Counted from the first letter of the stretch, positions 1 to 9,978 are shown. The stretch: 64,000 nt of DNA from Chlorophyllum brunneum (GCA_963576785.1 OY756147.1:1922001-1986000), one strand, 5' to 3'. A program made the numbers and translations. Notes: generated by a model from the sequence alone, not told the origin.

Positions 1-329
1 GTAAATACTCGCCCACACGCTATGTACCGTTTGATGTTTCCCCTTGTGATTGCGAGTTGGTAGTTTCTCTTCTATCAATCTCTCCCTCTCACTCTCTCTC
101 TTTCCGAATTCCCTTTCTTCTCACTTTTTGCTAAACATTGTAGGTACCAAACATCTCTCTAGTGTACGCGCTAGATGACAACAAGTCTCGTGGGGTTAGT
201 TTACTTATAGTTTACTTTCCCTTCTCCGAACATTCTGTATGTTCTGCCTTTGTATGTATGTACATGCGGACTGCATTCGAGCACCGCTATATAAATTGTT
301 GATTTAAAAAAAAAAAAAAACAAAAAAAA
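1..329 (+). mobile_element. LINE T1, 3' UTR and poly-A tail (element enters from the left)
   Basis: This is the 3' untranslated end of a Tad-like LINE. It has the family's CT-rich stretch (about 75-120), the segment leading to GACTGCATTCGAGCACCGC and TATATAAATTGTTGATTT, and ends in an A-rich tail at 306-329. The same tail closes T3, T4, T5, T7, T8 and T9. No coding sequence remains in the window. T1 lies directly against the minus-strand LINE T2, whose ORF1 starts reading at 330, so T1 inserted into T2 and the rest of T2 lies beyond the left edge. The 5' end is outside the window, so its target duplication cannot be checked. Confidence 0.88.
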
Positions 330-369
330 GCCTTGTGGCGGCATGTCTCTCTGGTGGGGGTGGCCGTGA

Positions 370-662
370 TGTTACGACCTTAGTCTCTGACTCAGGTTGC
401 AAGCCTTTGGATAAAGGAAAGGAAGTAGAGAAAGGAAGAAGGGATGATATGATTGGTAAAGTGTAGGAATACATCAAGTATTACTACACTTTATATACTA
501 GTGGTGGCGGTTAATAATAAGGGAGACGAGTAAACGAGTCAGATGGGAGGCATAGCCTCTAGGAGTGAAACAGGGAGTAAAACGAGAAGTGAAACAAGTA
601 TGAGGGTACACGAGGTAACAGGCACAAGATAGGAATGAACGGTCTATCTATAGTTCGTAACA
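370..662 (-). repeat. 3' LTR of gypsy G1
   Basis: A 293-bp LTR beginning TGTTACGACC and ending CGTAACA on the plus strand. It is preceded by the target duplication CGTGA (365-369) and followed by the polypurine tract of the element. Compared with the 5' LTR it lacks one A near 465 and differs by seven transitions. It contains two TGAAACA motifs, at 566-572 and 590-596. Confidence 0.95.
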
Positions 663-680
663 ATACCTCCCTTTCAAGCT
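663..680 (-). promoter_or_regulatory. Polypurine tract of gypsy G1
   Basis: Directly inside the 3' LTR the minus strand reads a purine run, GAAAGGGAGGTAT, ending at the LTR boundary. This is the expected place for the primer of plus-strand DNA synthesis. The same position in G2 (30276-30290) and G3 (53917-53932) is also purine-rich. Confidence 0.8.
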
Positions 681-769
681 TCATGTCCTCATGATGCATA
701 TTACTGTAAAGGTCCTTTGTAAAATAAAACATACGGAATTTGGGAAGGGTAGGAAAACGCGATGAGAAT

Positions 770-1606
770 TTACTCGTTCATAGGTACGGCAGCTCCCAGA
801 GCCCTGGCCAAGTCCTTCTTGTTTCCTCCGATGAGAGGTGCTTTGTTGACACGTCTTAAGCCAATCCAGAGGGGTGCATGAGGCGGTCCTTCTCTAAACA
901 GGAAGTGGGTGTGATTGTTGTACATGGTGTTATCGTTGGTGTTATTTCCTAAGAGCTTGTGCACTATACTCCTCCAGTATCCGTTGTCCTTTTTACCTTC
1001 CGACTTCAATGTGCTGTATCCTTGTGGTGGGTGGAAGGTCATGGGTGTGATGGGGGGTACTACCGTAGTAAGGATGGTTTGTAGATGGGCCACTTCTTCT
1101 TCGATGTCAGGGTGAAGTAGCTGGTCGGCGGCTGTTGCTTCTTGTGTCTTTTGTTTGCATTTATGACAGATGTGGTGTTGGATGGGGAACGGGTCGTTAC
1201 TAACAAGTAGTCGGTTGACGATATGGTGGGAGAGGTTGTCTGTACTCCTTGACTCATACGTATTAAGTCATTTGGCTAGGGCTACGAGGATGCTATGCAT
1301 CTGAGCTCGCATATTGGAGATGACAATAAGTTGCAGGTCATCGTTGATTTCGTATAGGTGTCTCTCCAATTGGTCTCTCCTTCCTTCGTCGATGATAAAC
1401 TGGTTGAGTCTTGGAGTGGTGTCGGATAGGGTATCCATTATTTTAGATGCACCTTCTTGGGTTGCTTTCATTGCTGCACCCAATAGTATCATGGTGTCGA
1501 CTAGGGTTTCTCCTTCCACAAGCTCCTCATGGCTGGTTCTTTCTGGGACAAGTTCATCGAATTCTTTGAGGTAGGGGTATGGAGTAAGTTGGCATTTGGC
1601 GGGCAT
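770..1606 (-). pseudogene. Gypsy ORF3, unknown protein downstream of pol (278 codons, one stop)
   Basis: This frame starts at 1606 with ATG, 97 bases after the pol stop, and stays open to 770 apart from one TGA at 1268-1270 (probably CGA to TGA). It would encode about 278 residues. The N-terminal half (residues 1-120) is polar and probably helical, starting MPAKCQLTPYP. The C-terminal part (about residues 165-278) has a motif read as FREGPPHAPLWIGLR and ends near a Gly-Asn-Lys segment. Homologous frames lie at the same place in G2 (30381-30993) and G3 (53964-54852), with LFRAGPDHAAFWIG in G3. I see no signal peptide or clear membrane segment, so an envelope role is not supported. I do not recognise the family. 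Conservation between diverged copies suggests a real third gene of the element. Confidence 0.75.
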
Positions 1607-1703
1607 GGTGTGTTATGAAGATAGTTGGCAAAGTCGAGGGTGAAGTGGATACAGCAAGTGATGCGTTGAGTGTAGTGGTTGCTTGGAATGTGAGGTCTGT
1701 TGT

Positions 1704-4700
1704 TCATAATTGCTGCTTTTTACCTCCCCTTTTTATAGGTTTCGTCCTCGAAATCTTGCTCATAAACTCTTGTACTGCTTCCTTGGCGTTTTCCAGATTT
1801 GCTTCATCTTCCCATGTATCTTCTTCGGACGTATATCCTTTCCAGTGTATTAGGTACTGTTTTCGTTTTCCTTTTGTGTGGTGTCCTCGGACTTCATCTA
1901 CCTCGTAGTGTTCCTCATCATTGATTATCTTGGGGATCGGTGGTGGTGGAGTGCACTGGCTGTCATACTCGGGTTTGTGATAGGGGGAGAGGAGTCTGCT
2001 GTTAAACACGTCATGTATCGCCCATGTTTCAGGTAGCTCCAGTCAGTAGCTTGTTTCACCTATTTTCTCTTTTACCCGGAATGGTCCGTATCTCCTGTGA
2101 TCAAGTTTTTTTGTCGGCCTTGTTGTCCTAATATTGTCTGCTTCAAGCCAAACTTGGTCTCCTGCCCTGTACTCGTGTTCTGGTTTTGTGCTATTCCGTT
2201 TCTCCATTTGCGTCTGGTTCTGTTGTAGCATTTTGATCGTCTCTTGGCGTATGTCTTGTAACTCCTGTATTTGCTCCGTGATCGCAGGTGCCTTGGATGT
2301 GTTTGAGATATCCCCTTTCCATGGATGTCGTCCATATACTATCTGGAACGGTGAATGTCCTGTGGCGCTATGTGTTTTGTCGTTATACTGGAATTCCGCT
2401 GTGCTAAGCCATTTTTTCCAGTTGTCCTGCGCATGGTTGATTACATTTCTGAGGTATGCCTCAATCTCCTGGTTGATGTGCTCTGTCTGACCGTCTGTTT
2501 GTGGATGGTATGCCGTGGATAGGTTACGTTGGGTGCCGGTTGCTCTGCAAAGTTCTGCCATGAATTTTGATGTGAATTGTGGACCTCTGTCACTGATGAT
2601 CCTGCAGGGTATCCCATGTTGTCTCCATATATTGTCACGATAAATATCTCCTAACTCTTTGGATGATAGGATGGTGTTAACTGTGCATAGTCTGATCATT
2701 TTGCTGAAACAATCAACGATGACAAGTATCGCGTCATATCTGTCTGATTCTGGTAGTGGTCCTATCATGTCGATTGATATTTCTTCCCATGGTCCGGTGG
2801 GTATCGGTAGTGGATGGAGATGTGTGGTAGGTTGTGTCCGGAGTATCTTGTTTCGTTGACATGTGTCGCATCCCTTGATGTATCGTTTAACATCATTGTG
2901 CATCTGTGGCCACCAATATGTCCTTTTGAGGAGTTCGATCATTCTGTGCTGTCCCGGGTGTCCTACGTCTGTTCTGTCATGGTGTTGTTGGAGTATTTCT
3001 TGGCGTAACTCGGTGTTTGGTAGTACATATATTCTTCCTTCGAACATAGGCAACCCATCCGTTTCCCATATCTCCTCTGGTCGTTTCTCCTTTTCTCTTA
3101 GCCACTGTGTTTCTCTTCTTTGCTCCTTTCATAATCGGTGTTTCAGGTTTTCTTCTCCTGATATCTCCCAAATTTGTCTGATCTCGGTGATAGTGTTATC
3201 GAACAGGTAGTCGGGTAATAGTGTGATATTTGTGTTGTCTCTGGTTGTGTCCGTTTTTGCTAGTCTTGATAGCACATCTGCTTTTGTGTTTGTCTTCCCG
3301 GGTATGTGTTTTAGTGTGTAGCGATATTCTTGTAGTTCCAGTTGCCATCTTGCCTGTCGTCCTGTGAGTTGTTGTGGTTTCCTGAAGTATTCTAAGTTCT
3401 TGTGGTCCGTCCATATCTCGAATGGTTTGTCGGCATCAAGTAGGTATTGTCTCCACGTTTTGATTGCTTCTCGGATTGCTAGTAGTTTCTTGTCATAGAT
3501 TTGGTAGTTTCGTTCTGCCGGTGTCATTGTTCTCGAGTGAAAGGCAATTGGGTGCCACTGGTCGTTCTGGTTTTGTGATAATACCACTCCTACTCCATAT
3601 CCTGATGCATCCACTTCTACCCTGTATTGTCCTTTGTCCTGAGGCATTGCTAATACTGGTTCGCTCATGATCTTTTCCTTGATCCTCTCAAATGCCTGTT
3701 GTTGTTGTTCTGACCATGACCATTGCGCATCTTTCTTCTTCAGCTCGTGTAGGGGTGTTGCTATGTTACTGAAGTCTTGTATGAATCGTCAGTAGAAGTT
3801 TGCAAAACCCAGGAATTTTTCGACGTCTTTCACGGATTTGGGTGTTGGCCATTCTCTCACTGCTTTCACCTTCTCTTCCTCCATTTTAACGCTGCCTTGT
3901 CCTACTATAAAGCCTAGTATGGGTATTTCCTTCGCGTCGAACACACATTTTGACCGCTTGAAGTAAAGCTGGTGCCTGGCTGCAATGTCTAAGAACCATG
4001 TTGTTCTTTCCTCGAGTTCTTCCTGAGTGGTTCCTGGAATGACAAAATCGTCCATGTAGTTGACGAGCGTGCCCTCATTTAGCGTCTCCCGAAATACCAT
4101 GTTCATCATCCTCTAAAAGGTCGCTGGTGAATTGCTCATCCCGAAGAACATGACCGTAGGTTCGAATAATCCGCTGTTTGTTACAAACGCTGCCTTCCAT
4201 TCATCCCCTTCTCTGATCCTGACGTTGTTGTATCCCCAAATGATATCGAGCTTGTTGAACACCTTCGCGTCCTTTAACCGGTCTAGGACTTCGCCTATGA
4301 GTGGCAGTGGCGTCTTATCCTTGATGGTGTGTTCATTCAGCTTTTTGTAATCCTGTACCAGGCATTTCATTCCATTCTTTTTTGGTATAAAGAAACATGG
4401 GGTGGCGTAGGGGGATTGTGATGGTCTGATTCATCCTGAGGCAAGGTTCTCGTCAAGGAACTTCTGTAGCTCTTGTTTCTCCGTTATCGTCATTGGCTAG
4501 ACCTTGGACTGTAGTACTGGAGGTGCATCTTCAGACAGGTTTATCTCGTGGTCCCATACCGTGTGCTTGGGTAGTTTATTGAAGTTTTTCTTGTTGAATA
4601 GGTGAGTGTATCGTTGGAGGTATGGTGGTAGATCTTCATCATTTGTCCGGTCCGCCTTTTTTTCTTCAATGTGTTCCTTGACTGTCCGTATTCTCTCGTT

Positions 4701-5198
4701 GAACCATATGTCACTATGTGATATTTGGCAGTCATCTGGGCATCTGGTGAATCATATGATGTGATTGTTCCAATCGATTTCCGGGTTATGCTTGACCAGC
4801 CAGTCATGTCCGAGATATAAGTCTGTGCTTTCCAATTGTGTTACTAGAGCGTCGATTTGTTCTGTGTGGTTGCCATTGTTTAATACCAGTTGTGCTTTGT
4901 CCGTTATCTCTCCTTTTCTATTTTCTGTTCCGTCGGCATTGATTACTCTGATCGGGGTTTCCAGGGGTTTAGTTGGGATCTGTTCTTCATCTATCGTTCG
5001 TTGTGCTATGCACGTGTGGGTGCATCCGGAGTCTACAAGGGTTGTAATTGGTCTGCGTCCTTTTCTTGTCTGGATTGTTGAGTTGAGGAGAAGTTCGCGT
5101 GTAGAGTTTCGTTTCTGGGGGATTACGTATTGTCTATTGTGAGATAAAACAGAAACTCTAGGTTTATTGGCTCGTGGGTTTGTGCCTACTTGGAGCCT
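1704..5198 (-). pseudogene. pol: Gypsy G1 pol: protease, RT, RNase H, integrase, chromodomain
   Basis: One reading frame runs from about 5198 to the stop at 1704, in the -1 frame relative to gag. Domains in order: aspartic protease with LVDSGCTH near 5030; reverse transcriptase with YMDD at 4047-4058; Ty3-type RNase H (VEVDASGYGVG near 3590, IWTDHKNLEYF near 3400); integrase with an HHCC zinc site ending CDTCQRNK, catalytic D in SIDMIGPLPES, D in IISDRGPQF and the downstream Glu in the TDGQTEHINQ region; and a chromodomain (YEVDEVRG, YLIHWKGYTSEEDTWE) at the C-terminus, about 1740-1900. Seven in-frame stops near 4754, 4499, 4433, 4115, 3791, 3131 and 2045 break it; no frameshift was seen, and most stops look like single transitions. 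Chromodomains of this kind tether integration to methylated H3K9 chromatin in related elements. Confidence 0.93.
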
Positions 5199-6430
5199 TC
5201 AACAAAATCCTCTTTCTCCTCCATTTCTTGTCCATTGTCCTCGTTGATCTCTCTGATATGCGCTTTCTTGGGCGCCCGGCAGTTCTTCGAGATGTGGCCC
5301 TGTTTGCCACAATTGTAACACGTTATCTTGGTGTATGTGACTTTCGTCTTCTTCCTGCAGTATTTGGCGATATGCCCATAGAGGTTGCAGTTGTAGCACC
5401 TCGGTTTTCCATTTTGATCGGTGTCTGCTCTTTGTCTTCCTATCTCCATGGGTTGTTCTCTGCCTCCATAAGTAACTCCAGTGGTGGTTCTGACATCTCC
5501 TCGGGTAATGTCTGTTGCTTCATACCCTTGTCCTACTGCAAGGATTGTAGTTTTCCATTTGGTGTATGTTGTTGGGACAGAGGTTGTTGGGTAGCCTACT
5601 ATGGTTCGGATGATGTCTGCTTGGGTGTGGCGTTTGAGGAGGAATATTGCATGGGTGTCGTCAGTCCCCGCTTGGGCTTTCAATGCCTCGAATTCAATTA
5701 AGAAATCTGCCGTGTTCTTCTTCCCTTGTTTGAACGTCTCAATTTCTCCTTCTGCTATGGCTTTCCTATTTCCCAAGGAAAATGTGGTTTCTATTTCCTT
5801 TGTAAAGTCATCCCACTCTGGTGTTTTCTTGTTCTGGATGGCTTGGAGCTGCGTGTTGGCATAAGGGCCTGCTAGCCCCCCTTTCATTCTTGCCAAAATT
5901 GCTACTATTTTCTGTTCTTCTTCTTCTATCTTGTTGAACATCAACCATAAGGATATGGCTCTCCACCAATCATTGAATCTGGTTCTATCCCCATTGAAAT
6001 ATCCTGGCTCCGGGGCTAGGTTCTTTGGGATATTGACTTCTTCTGTCATCTCTGGTTCTGTCTCTGGTTTGCTGTGTTCGTTTGCGTGGGTCTCGGCGAT
6101 TTCTCTATCAGCTGTGGCGTCGGCGACTTCTGTGTCGATTTCTTCTTCAGATGGGGCTAGTTCCTCATCTGTGGCATTTTCGGATTCTTTCTCGTAGGTC
6201 TCGGTGATATCTATATTGGATGTGTTCTCGGCAACTTCTATGTCGAATTCGGTTTCAAATAGAGCTGTACTTTCGTCTACGCTGTGTTCGGATTTCTGCC
6301 GTTTAAGGCCTTCAGGGATTTCTCGTTTTGTTGATCGTTTAGATCCTGTTACTACGGATGAACCCTGGATGTCTGTTGGTCTTGGAGCTCTGTGTCTTCT
6401 CGGTGTTCTCGATGAGCTACTGTTGCTCAT
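5186..6430 (-). CDS. gag: Gypsy G1 gag polyprotein, intact
   Basis: This is an uninterrupted frame of 414 residues starting at 6430, about 95 bases inside the 5' LTR. Residues 1-150 are acidic and low in complexity. Residues about 160-290 hold the retrotransposon gag (capsid-like) region, with a conserved FSLGNRKAIAEGEIETFKQG stretch also seen in G2 (52938-53351) and G3 (62802-63229). Two CCHC zinc knuckles follow, CX2CX4HX4C at residues about 345-358 and 371-384, expected to bind the element's RNA. The frame ends EDFVEGSK, and pol starts in the -1 frame over a very short overlap. Gag should assemble the cytoplasmic particle in which reverse transcription occurs. It is the only long family-length frame in the window without a stop. 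Confidence 0.92.
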   Translation of the reverse strand: MSNSSSSRTPRRHRAPRPTDIQGSSVVTGSKRSTKREIPEGLKRQKSEHSVDESTALFETEFDIEVAENTSNIDITETYEKESENATDEELAPSEEEIDTEVADATADREIAETHANEHSKPETEPEMTEEVNIPKNLAPEPGYFNGDRTRFNDWWRAISLWLMFNKIEEEEQKIVAILARMKGGLAGPYANTQLQAIQNKKTPEWDDFTKEIETTFSLGNRKAIAEGEIETFKQGKKNTADFLIEFEALKAQAGTDDTHAIFLLKRHTQADIIRTIVGYPTTSVPTTYTKWKTTILAVGQGYEATDITRGDVRTTTGVTYGGREQPMEIGRQRADTDQNGKPRCYNCNLYGHIAKYCRKKTKVTYTKITCYNCGKQGHISKNCRAPKKAHIREINEDNGQEMEEKEDFVEGSK

Positions 6431-6510
6431 ATACTGTCGTCCTGGTCGGAGGCTATTATTCCAAGCCTAGCTATGAATAGTGGCACCTCTCTTGCAAGGT
6501 GAGTTGAATG

Positions 6511-6523
6511 ACACTTTACCAAA
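6511..6523 (-). promoter_or_regulatory. Putative self-priming primer-binding site of G1
   Basis: Immediately inside the 5' LTR the sense strand reads TTTGGTAAAGTGT. Its 12-base core is the exact complement of ACACTTTACCAA in the sense strand of the LTR (plus-strand 6607-6618), about 34 bases after the TATA box and so at the likely RNA 5' end. I see no obvious match to a tRNA 3' end. This is the layout of Tf1-type elements, which prime with the 5' end of their own mRNA. Confidence 0.65.
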
Positions 6524-6817
6524 TGTTACGACCTTAGTCTCTGACTCAGGTTGCAAGCCTTTGGATAAAGGAAAGGAAGTAGAGAAAGGAAGAAGGGATG
6601 ATATGATTGGTAAAGTGTAAGGAATACATCAAGTATTACTACACTTTATATACTAGTGGTGGCGGTTAATAATAAGGGAGATGAGTAAACGAGTCAGATG
6701 GGAGGCATAGCCTCTAGGAGTGAAACAGGGAGTAAAACGAGAAGTGAAACAAGTATGAGGGTACACGAGGTAACGGGTGCAAGATAGGAATGAACAGTCT
6801 ATCTATAGTTTGTAATA
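6524..6817 (-). repeat. 5' LTR of gypsy G1
   Basis: A 294-bp LTR from TGTTACG to TGTAATA on the plus strand. The terminal TA replaces the CA seen at the other LTR, which is a transition. It is flanked on the right by target duplication CGTGA at 6818-6822. It contains the promoter and the sequence complementary to the primer site. Confidence 0.95.
6645..6652 (-). promoter_or_regulatory. TATA box in the G1 LTR
   Basis: The minus strand reads TATATAAA here, a strong TATA match in the element's sense direction. Transcription would start about 30 bases on, around 6615-6622. The same box is kept in the G2 LTR, in the G3 LTR and in the solo LTR at 43134 (TATATAAAGTG). Confidence 0.7.
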
Positions 6818-6822
6818 CGTGA

Positions 6823-8773
6823 TGGGTGGGTCTGCTTTGTTGTTACCGTTGCAGCAGAAGGCAAAGGCGCAATAGTTGGCAGTGGAGTGGGGACCCTTGC
6901 AGTGGGCACAAGTGAACAGCCTTGCATGGTATCGGATAAGAGGGTGGCCCCATCTACAGCACTTGGCACAGAATGGAACTCCTGGGTTGGCATTGGCCCT
7001 CCTGATGTGGAAGAGACCCCAGTAGATGTTGAGGAACTTGTTCTCAATCTTCACGATGTTGGTTCCCACCTTGGAGTCCCAGATTTTGAACCACACCATA
7101 CAGGTATCGGAATGTTTAGAGTTACATCATACTCTTGGTTGTGTTGCAAATTGAATGGTGTCTGAATGGATGGAACTTTGGACACTGGAAACCACATTGG
7201 CTTCGGAGAGAATCTGCTCTTGTGGTGTAATGTAACTGACATCTGTGACTTTCATGAATGATTTAGATTTGGGGAGGGATGCTTCGCCCATAGTGATTCC
7301 TCCAAATTTCTCTTTGAGCCATGCCTTGATGATGTCGAGCTCAGTAGGGGTCAGCACCTCCGAGGTGTGGACCATGAGGCCCAGCTTACCCTGCGAGGCG
7401 GCGATGACCCTAGACTTGGATTTCTCCGCTATAAGACAAGCATTAAGAGAGTCTATGATGGCCCCGAAATTGGTGATGTTGGGTCCAGTGAGGAGGGGAA
7501 TGATGACTTGCTTGCGCGAGGGACCATTCAGCATGGAGCAAATTACACCAGCTTTCTTAGCTGGCTTCCTGTTCATGGGGGAGAGAGTGGAGAAGGCAGC
7601 ATCATACATTGCTACTACTTTCTCATGTGTCAATTCTGGGAATTTGCTCGCAAACTCTAGGAGTTTGAGAGGATTGTGCCCAGTGATAGCTGGAGTGGAG
7701 ACAGAGTTCTTACCACCTTTGGCTGTAGCCGCAGCATAGGAGGTTTTAATGCCTTCCTTAGGTTTCTCAGTATCCTTTGGGGAGGACACTGTAGCTTTGG
7801 CGGCCTTGCCAGGCACAGGTACGGGAGTAGGGTTTGTTACCTTTGGCCCGGTGATAGTGGGTTTTGTGGCTGCTGATTTGAGTTTCCGGCCCCTATGCTT
7901 CTTATTGTGAGTAACAGCCTTGAACTCTGCCTCAGTGATCATTTGCACGTCATCATCGGAGATACCCAAATGAGTGACTTCATTGCCATCAGTGATACCT
8001 GGAGTAACAATGTGCTCAATGACCTCCATGCGGACATTGTCAGGTTTATGCGTGGGGGCTTTGGAGGCTGTGCATTGTAGGGGGGAGACATCTGGCTGAG
8101 GTGTTTCCTCGGCATGGACAGTAATCTTACCAAAATTGACCCCCATCCAACTGTGGAGATTGTTCTTCTGTTTATTGACTGCAACCTTGAGCCATCCTGC
8201 CTTCATCAAGGTCCCTGTCAATTCAGTAAAGGCCTGCCCAAACGCAAGCCCCTCATTACTACTCATGTTGTACGAGCTGCAGGCTTTTACCCACTTGGAA
8301 ATCTTTCCAACTTCCCTAACAGCATTGTTGTAGAATTCCTCCGGACCACTTTCTTGTTCTGCAGTGTCTTCATCCTCAATTTTTACCTTGGATTCCAACT
8401 CTTCTTCAACTTGGTCAGCCCAATCTTTGTTGTCATTCTTACCTGAGTAGTAGTGATCACCTTCCAGCCTTACTTGTTTGGAAGATCTGTGGACGGTCTT
8501 CTCCATGCCACTATAGAGGACCAGGGACTGCGGGGGGGTAGTCGGCCTTCTGCTGAGGACCGATGGGGGAATGGTGTTGCTGTAGGTTTGATCGGTAGGG
8601 ATTATAGGCCTAGACATAGACGGCATCCTAGGGAATAGGATACCAGGAGAGAGTAGAGCCAGAGAGGCTGCAAAGATGGAGGGAACTGGAACACGTGTTA
8701 TGTTCTCAAAGACATCCCCATTGCTGTTGGGCATAGGCTCTCTCAGGGAGAGATTGGAACATAACGCAGGCAT
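6823..8773 (-). pseudogene. LINE T2 ORF1, gag-like RNA-binding protein
   Basis: The frame starts at 8773 (MPALCSNLSL, also the start in T5 and T7) and is open for 548 codons until a TGA near 7127; the same frame then continues to 6823, where G1 interrupts it. The N-terminal 300 residues are Ser/Pro/acid-rich. A conserved region (LLEFASKFPELTHEKV, then SRKQVIIPLLTGPN and QGKLGLMVHTSEVL) precedes a folded stretch and the first CCHC-like knuckle (CAKCCRWGHPLIR). This is the ORF1 type of Tad-clade LINEs, expected to coat LINE RNA. It is the longest unbroken ORF1 stretch among the copies here. The last quarter, with further knuckles, is lost beyond 330. Confidence 0.87.
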
Positions 8774-8861
8774 AGTGAATATCCTCTGTACTGTAGACTA
8801 GCACCATAAAATCGACTTTTTGTAAATCGATGGTGGTGGTACGAGTCAAAGAAGGGATGAT

Positions 8862-9692
8862 GAGAAGTCTCATATCTAACTTTAGTATGTAATATACTGG
8901 GTGAAGGTACAAGGTTTGCTACTGAACTTTGCTGGACTCAAGTTTTACTTCTGTCTCTAAATAGACAGTGCCATAGGATCCAATAGAGAGTGTGGACCCA
9001 TCTGCAATCTATGCTGATCCAAAAGAACCTTCAACAACATCAACAAGATCCCTCTTGTTTGGAGTAATGTTGAGAGAGGCACCAGAGTCCAAAAGCCATT
9101 TGTTGCTCATTTTACAAGGTCACCTATTTATTGCACATCCACATGTGCTATTGCAGCTATGTGTTATTTCACACATATTTTTCACTCTCGAAAATAGAGG
9201 AGAAAACTTTAATTCTGAAGTATATAATTATGCATATTTATTTACATGTTCATAATTAGTCAAGCTACTAATCCAGGATTCTACATTGGCTGAGGTTGCA
9301 CTCCGTGCACCCAGTTGAGAGTTTCCTTGGACATCAGTGACATGTATGAGACACCTGCAGCAATCTTCAGATTCATGTGAAGAGTTAGTAAGTCTTGGCT
9401 TACCTGCCATAGCTTTATCAGAGTAGTTCTTGTCCTCTGATCCCATTGATACTGCATCCTCATCAATCTTGACAGTTGTTGGAGCGGAAATGCTCACAAC
9501 TGGTTTGGCAGCTGGTGCAGTACCAAAGAGTTCATCCATAATGGAGGCAGCCATTGGAGGAGAGGCTGTTTGGGGGATGGGAGTGTTTCCCATACATTTC
9601 TTGTAAAGATCCAAGGCTTTTGTCTTGGCAGCCACTTATGGAGACAGGTAGTGCCAGAGATCTTGAGTCTTTTTCTCAGCAGGATTTGTCAT
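8862..9692 (-). pseudogene. Copia-type gag linker and aspartic protease fragment
   Basis: An ATG at 9692 opens a frame (MTNPAEKKTQDLWHYLSP) which, after a stop near 9640, continues to 9228 with Ala/Pro/Ser-rich sequence of gag-pro linker type. After further stops the same frame resumes at 9110 with WLLDSGASLNITPNK, the catalytic Asp-Ser-Gly of Ty1/copia proteases, followed by DGSTLSIGSYGTV and a YYILKLDMRLL segment typical of the domain's C-terminal half. The reading then runs into LINE T2. Upstream at 9850-9950 a decayed Cys-rich stretch may be what is left of a gag zinc knuckle. It is clearly non-functional. Confidence 0.72.
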
Positions 9693-9978
9693 CTGCAAGA
9701 GAAGGGAAGGGAAAAGAGGGACAGAGGATCATGCCTCAGAGATGAGGCCGCAAGTACTCTTCTTGGGGTTAGTTGTCAATTTGGCAAAGCCAAAGTTGAC
9801 AGAGTTCATAGTATAGGCCGGTTGTCCAGTGTCATTTCCAGAGGGAGCTGGTTGCCCAGCATCAGCCTTATTCATTCAGCCTTTTCTACTGCCATACTTG
9901 CCACATTGACACTTCTTCTCTTTCTTTCCCTGCAGCTGCTGCTGAGGGCACAACTGCTGCCCTTGCTACTACTACTTC
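8862..9978 (-). mobile_element. Ty1/copia-type internal remnant C1
   Basis: On the minus strand this piece contains a copia-style retroviral protease and a Gly/Ser/Ala-rich upstream region, in the order expected after a 5' LTR at 9979-11119. It is cut at 8861 by LINE T2 just after the protease, so integrase, RT and RNase H are not in the window. The usual N-terminal gag domain is absent, and no tRNA-type primer site follows the LTR at 9978, so a deletion or rearrangement at that joint is likely. Confidence 0.7.

Larger units (their letters stand above)
370..6817 (-). mobile_element. G1, complete Ty3/gypsy chromovirus
   Basis: G1 is a 6448-bp LTR retrotransposon on the minus strand with two LTRs of 293 and 294 bp and a perfect 5-bp target duplication, CGTGA, at 365-369 and 6818-6822. 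Order in the sense direction: 5' LTR, primer site, gag, pol (protease, reverse transcriptase, RNase H, integrase, chromodomain), an extra ORF3, polypurine tract, 3' LTR. The LTRs differ by seven substitutions, all transitions, and one indel (about 2.4 percent), so insertion is fairly recent but not current. Gag is intact, pol has seven in-frame stops without frameshifts, ORF3 has one stop. It sits in ORF1 of LINE T2. It is the reference for reading the more degraded copies G2 and G3. Confidence 0.96.
330..8861 (-). mobile_element. LINE T2, 5' portion (5' UTR plus ORF1), split by gypsy G1
   Basis: T2 is a minus-strand Tad-like LINE. Its 5' end near 8861 begins with the family start CATCCCTTCTTTGACTC, shared with T5 and T7. 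ORF1 runs from 8773 leftward. At 6822/370 it is interrupted by the complete gypsy element G1; the 40 bases at 330-369 align with the stretch of ORF1 that follows in intact copies (compare 20790-20835). At 330 it is cut by LINE T1, so ORF2 is outside the window. T2 landed in a copia-type remnant: the bases right of 8861 are copia protease sequence. Confidence 0.85.

Noticed and set aside
770..1606. Envelope protein for gypsy ORF3
   Set aside because: No signal peptide, no hydrophobic membrane-spanning stretch and no cleavage-like site in any of the three copies.
1615..1908. Plus-strand frames of 60-175 codons within G1 (for example 1615-1908, 5174-5701)
   Set aside because: They are antisense to pol, ORF3 or gag, show no motif, and are not conserved as frames in G2 and G3.
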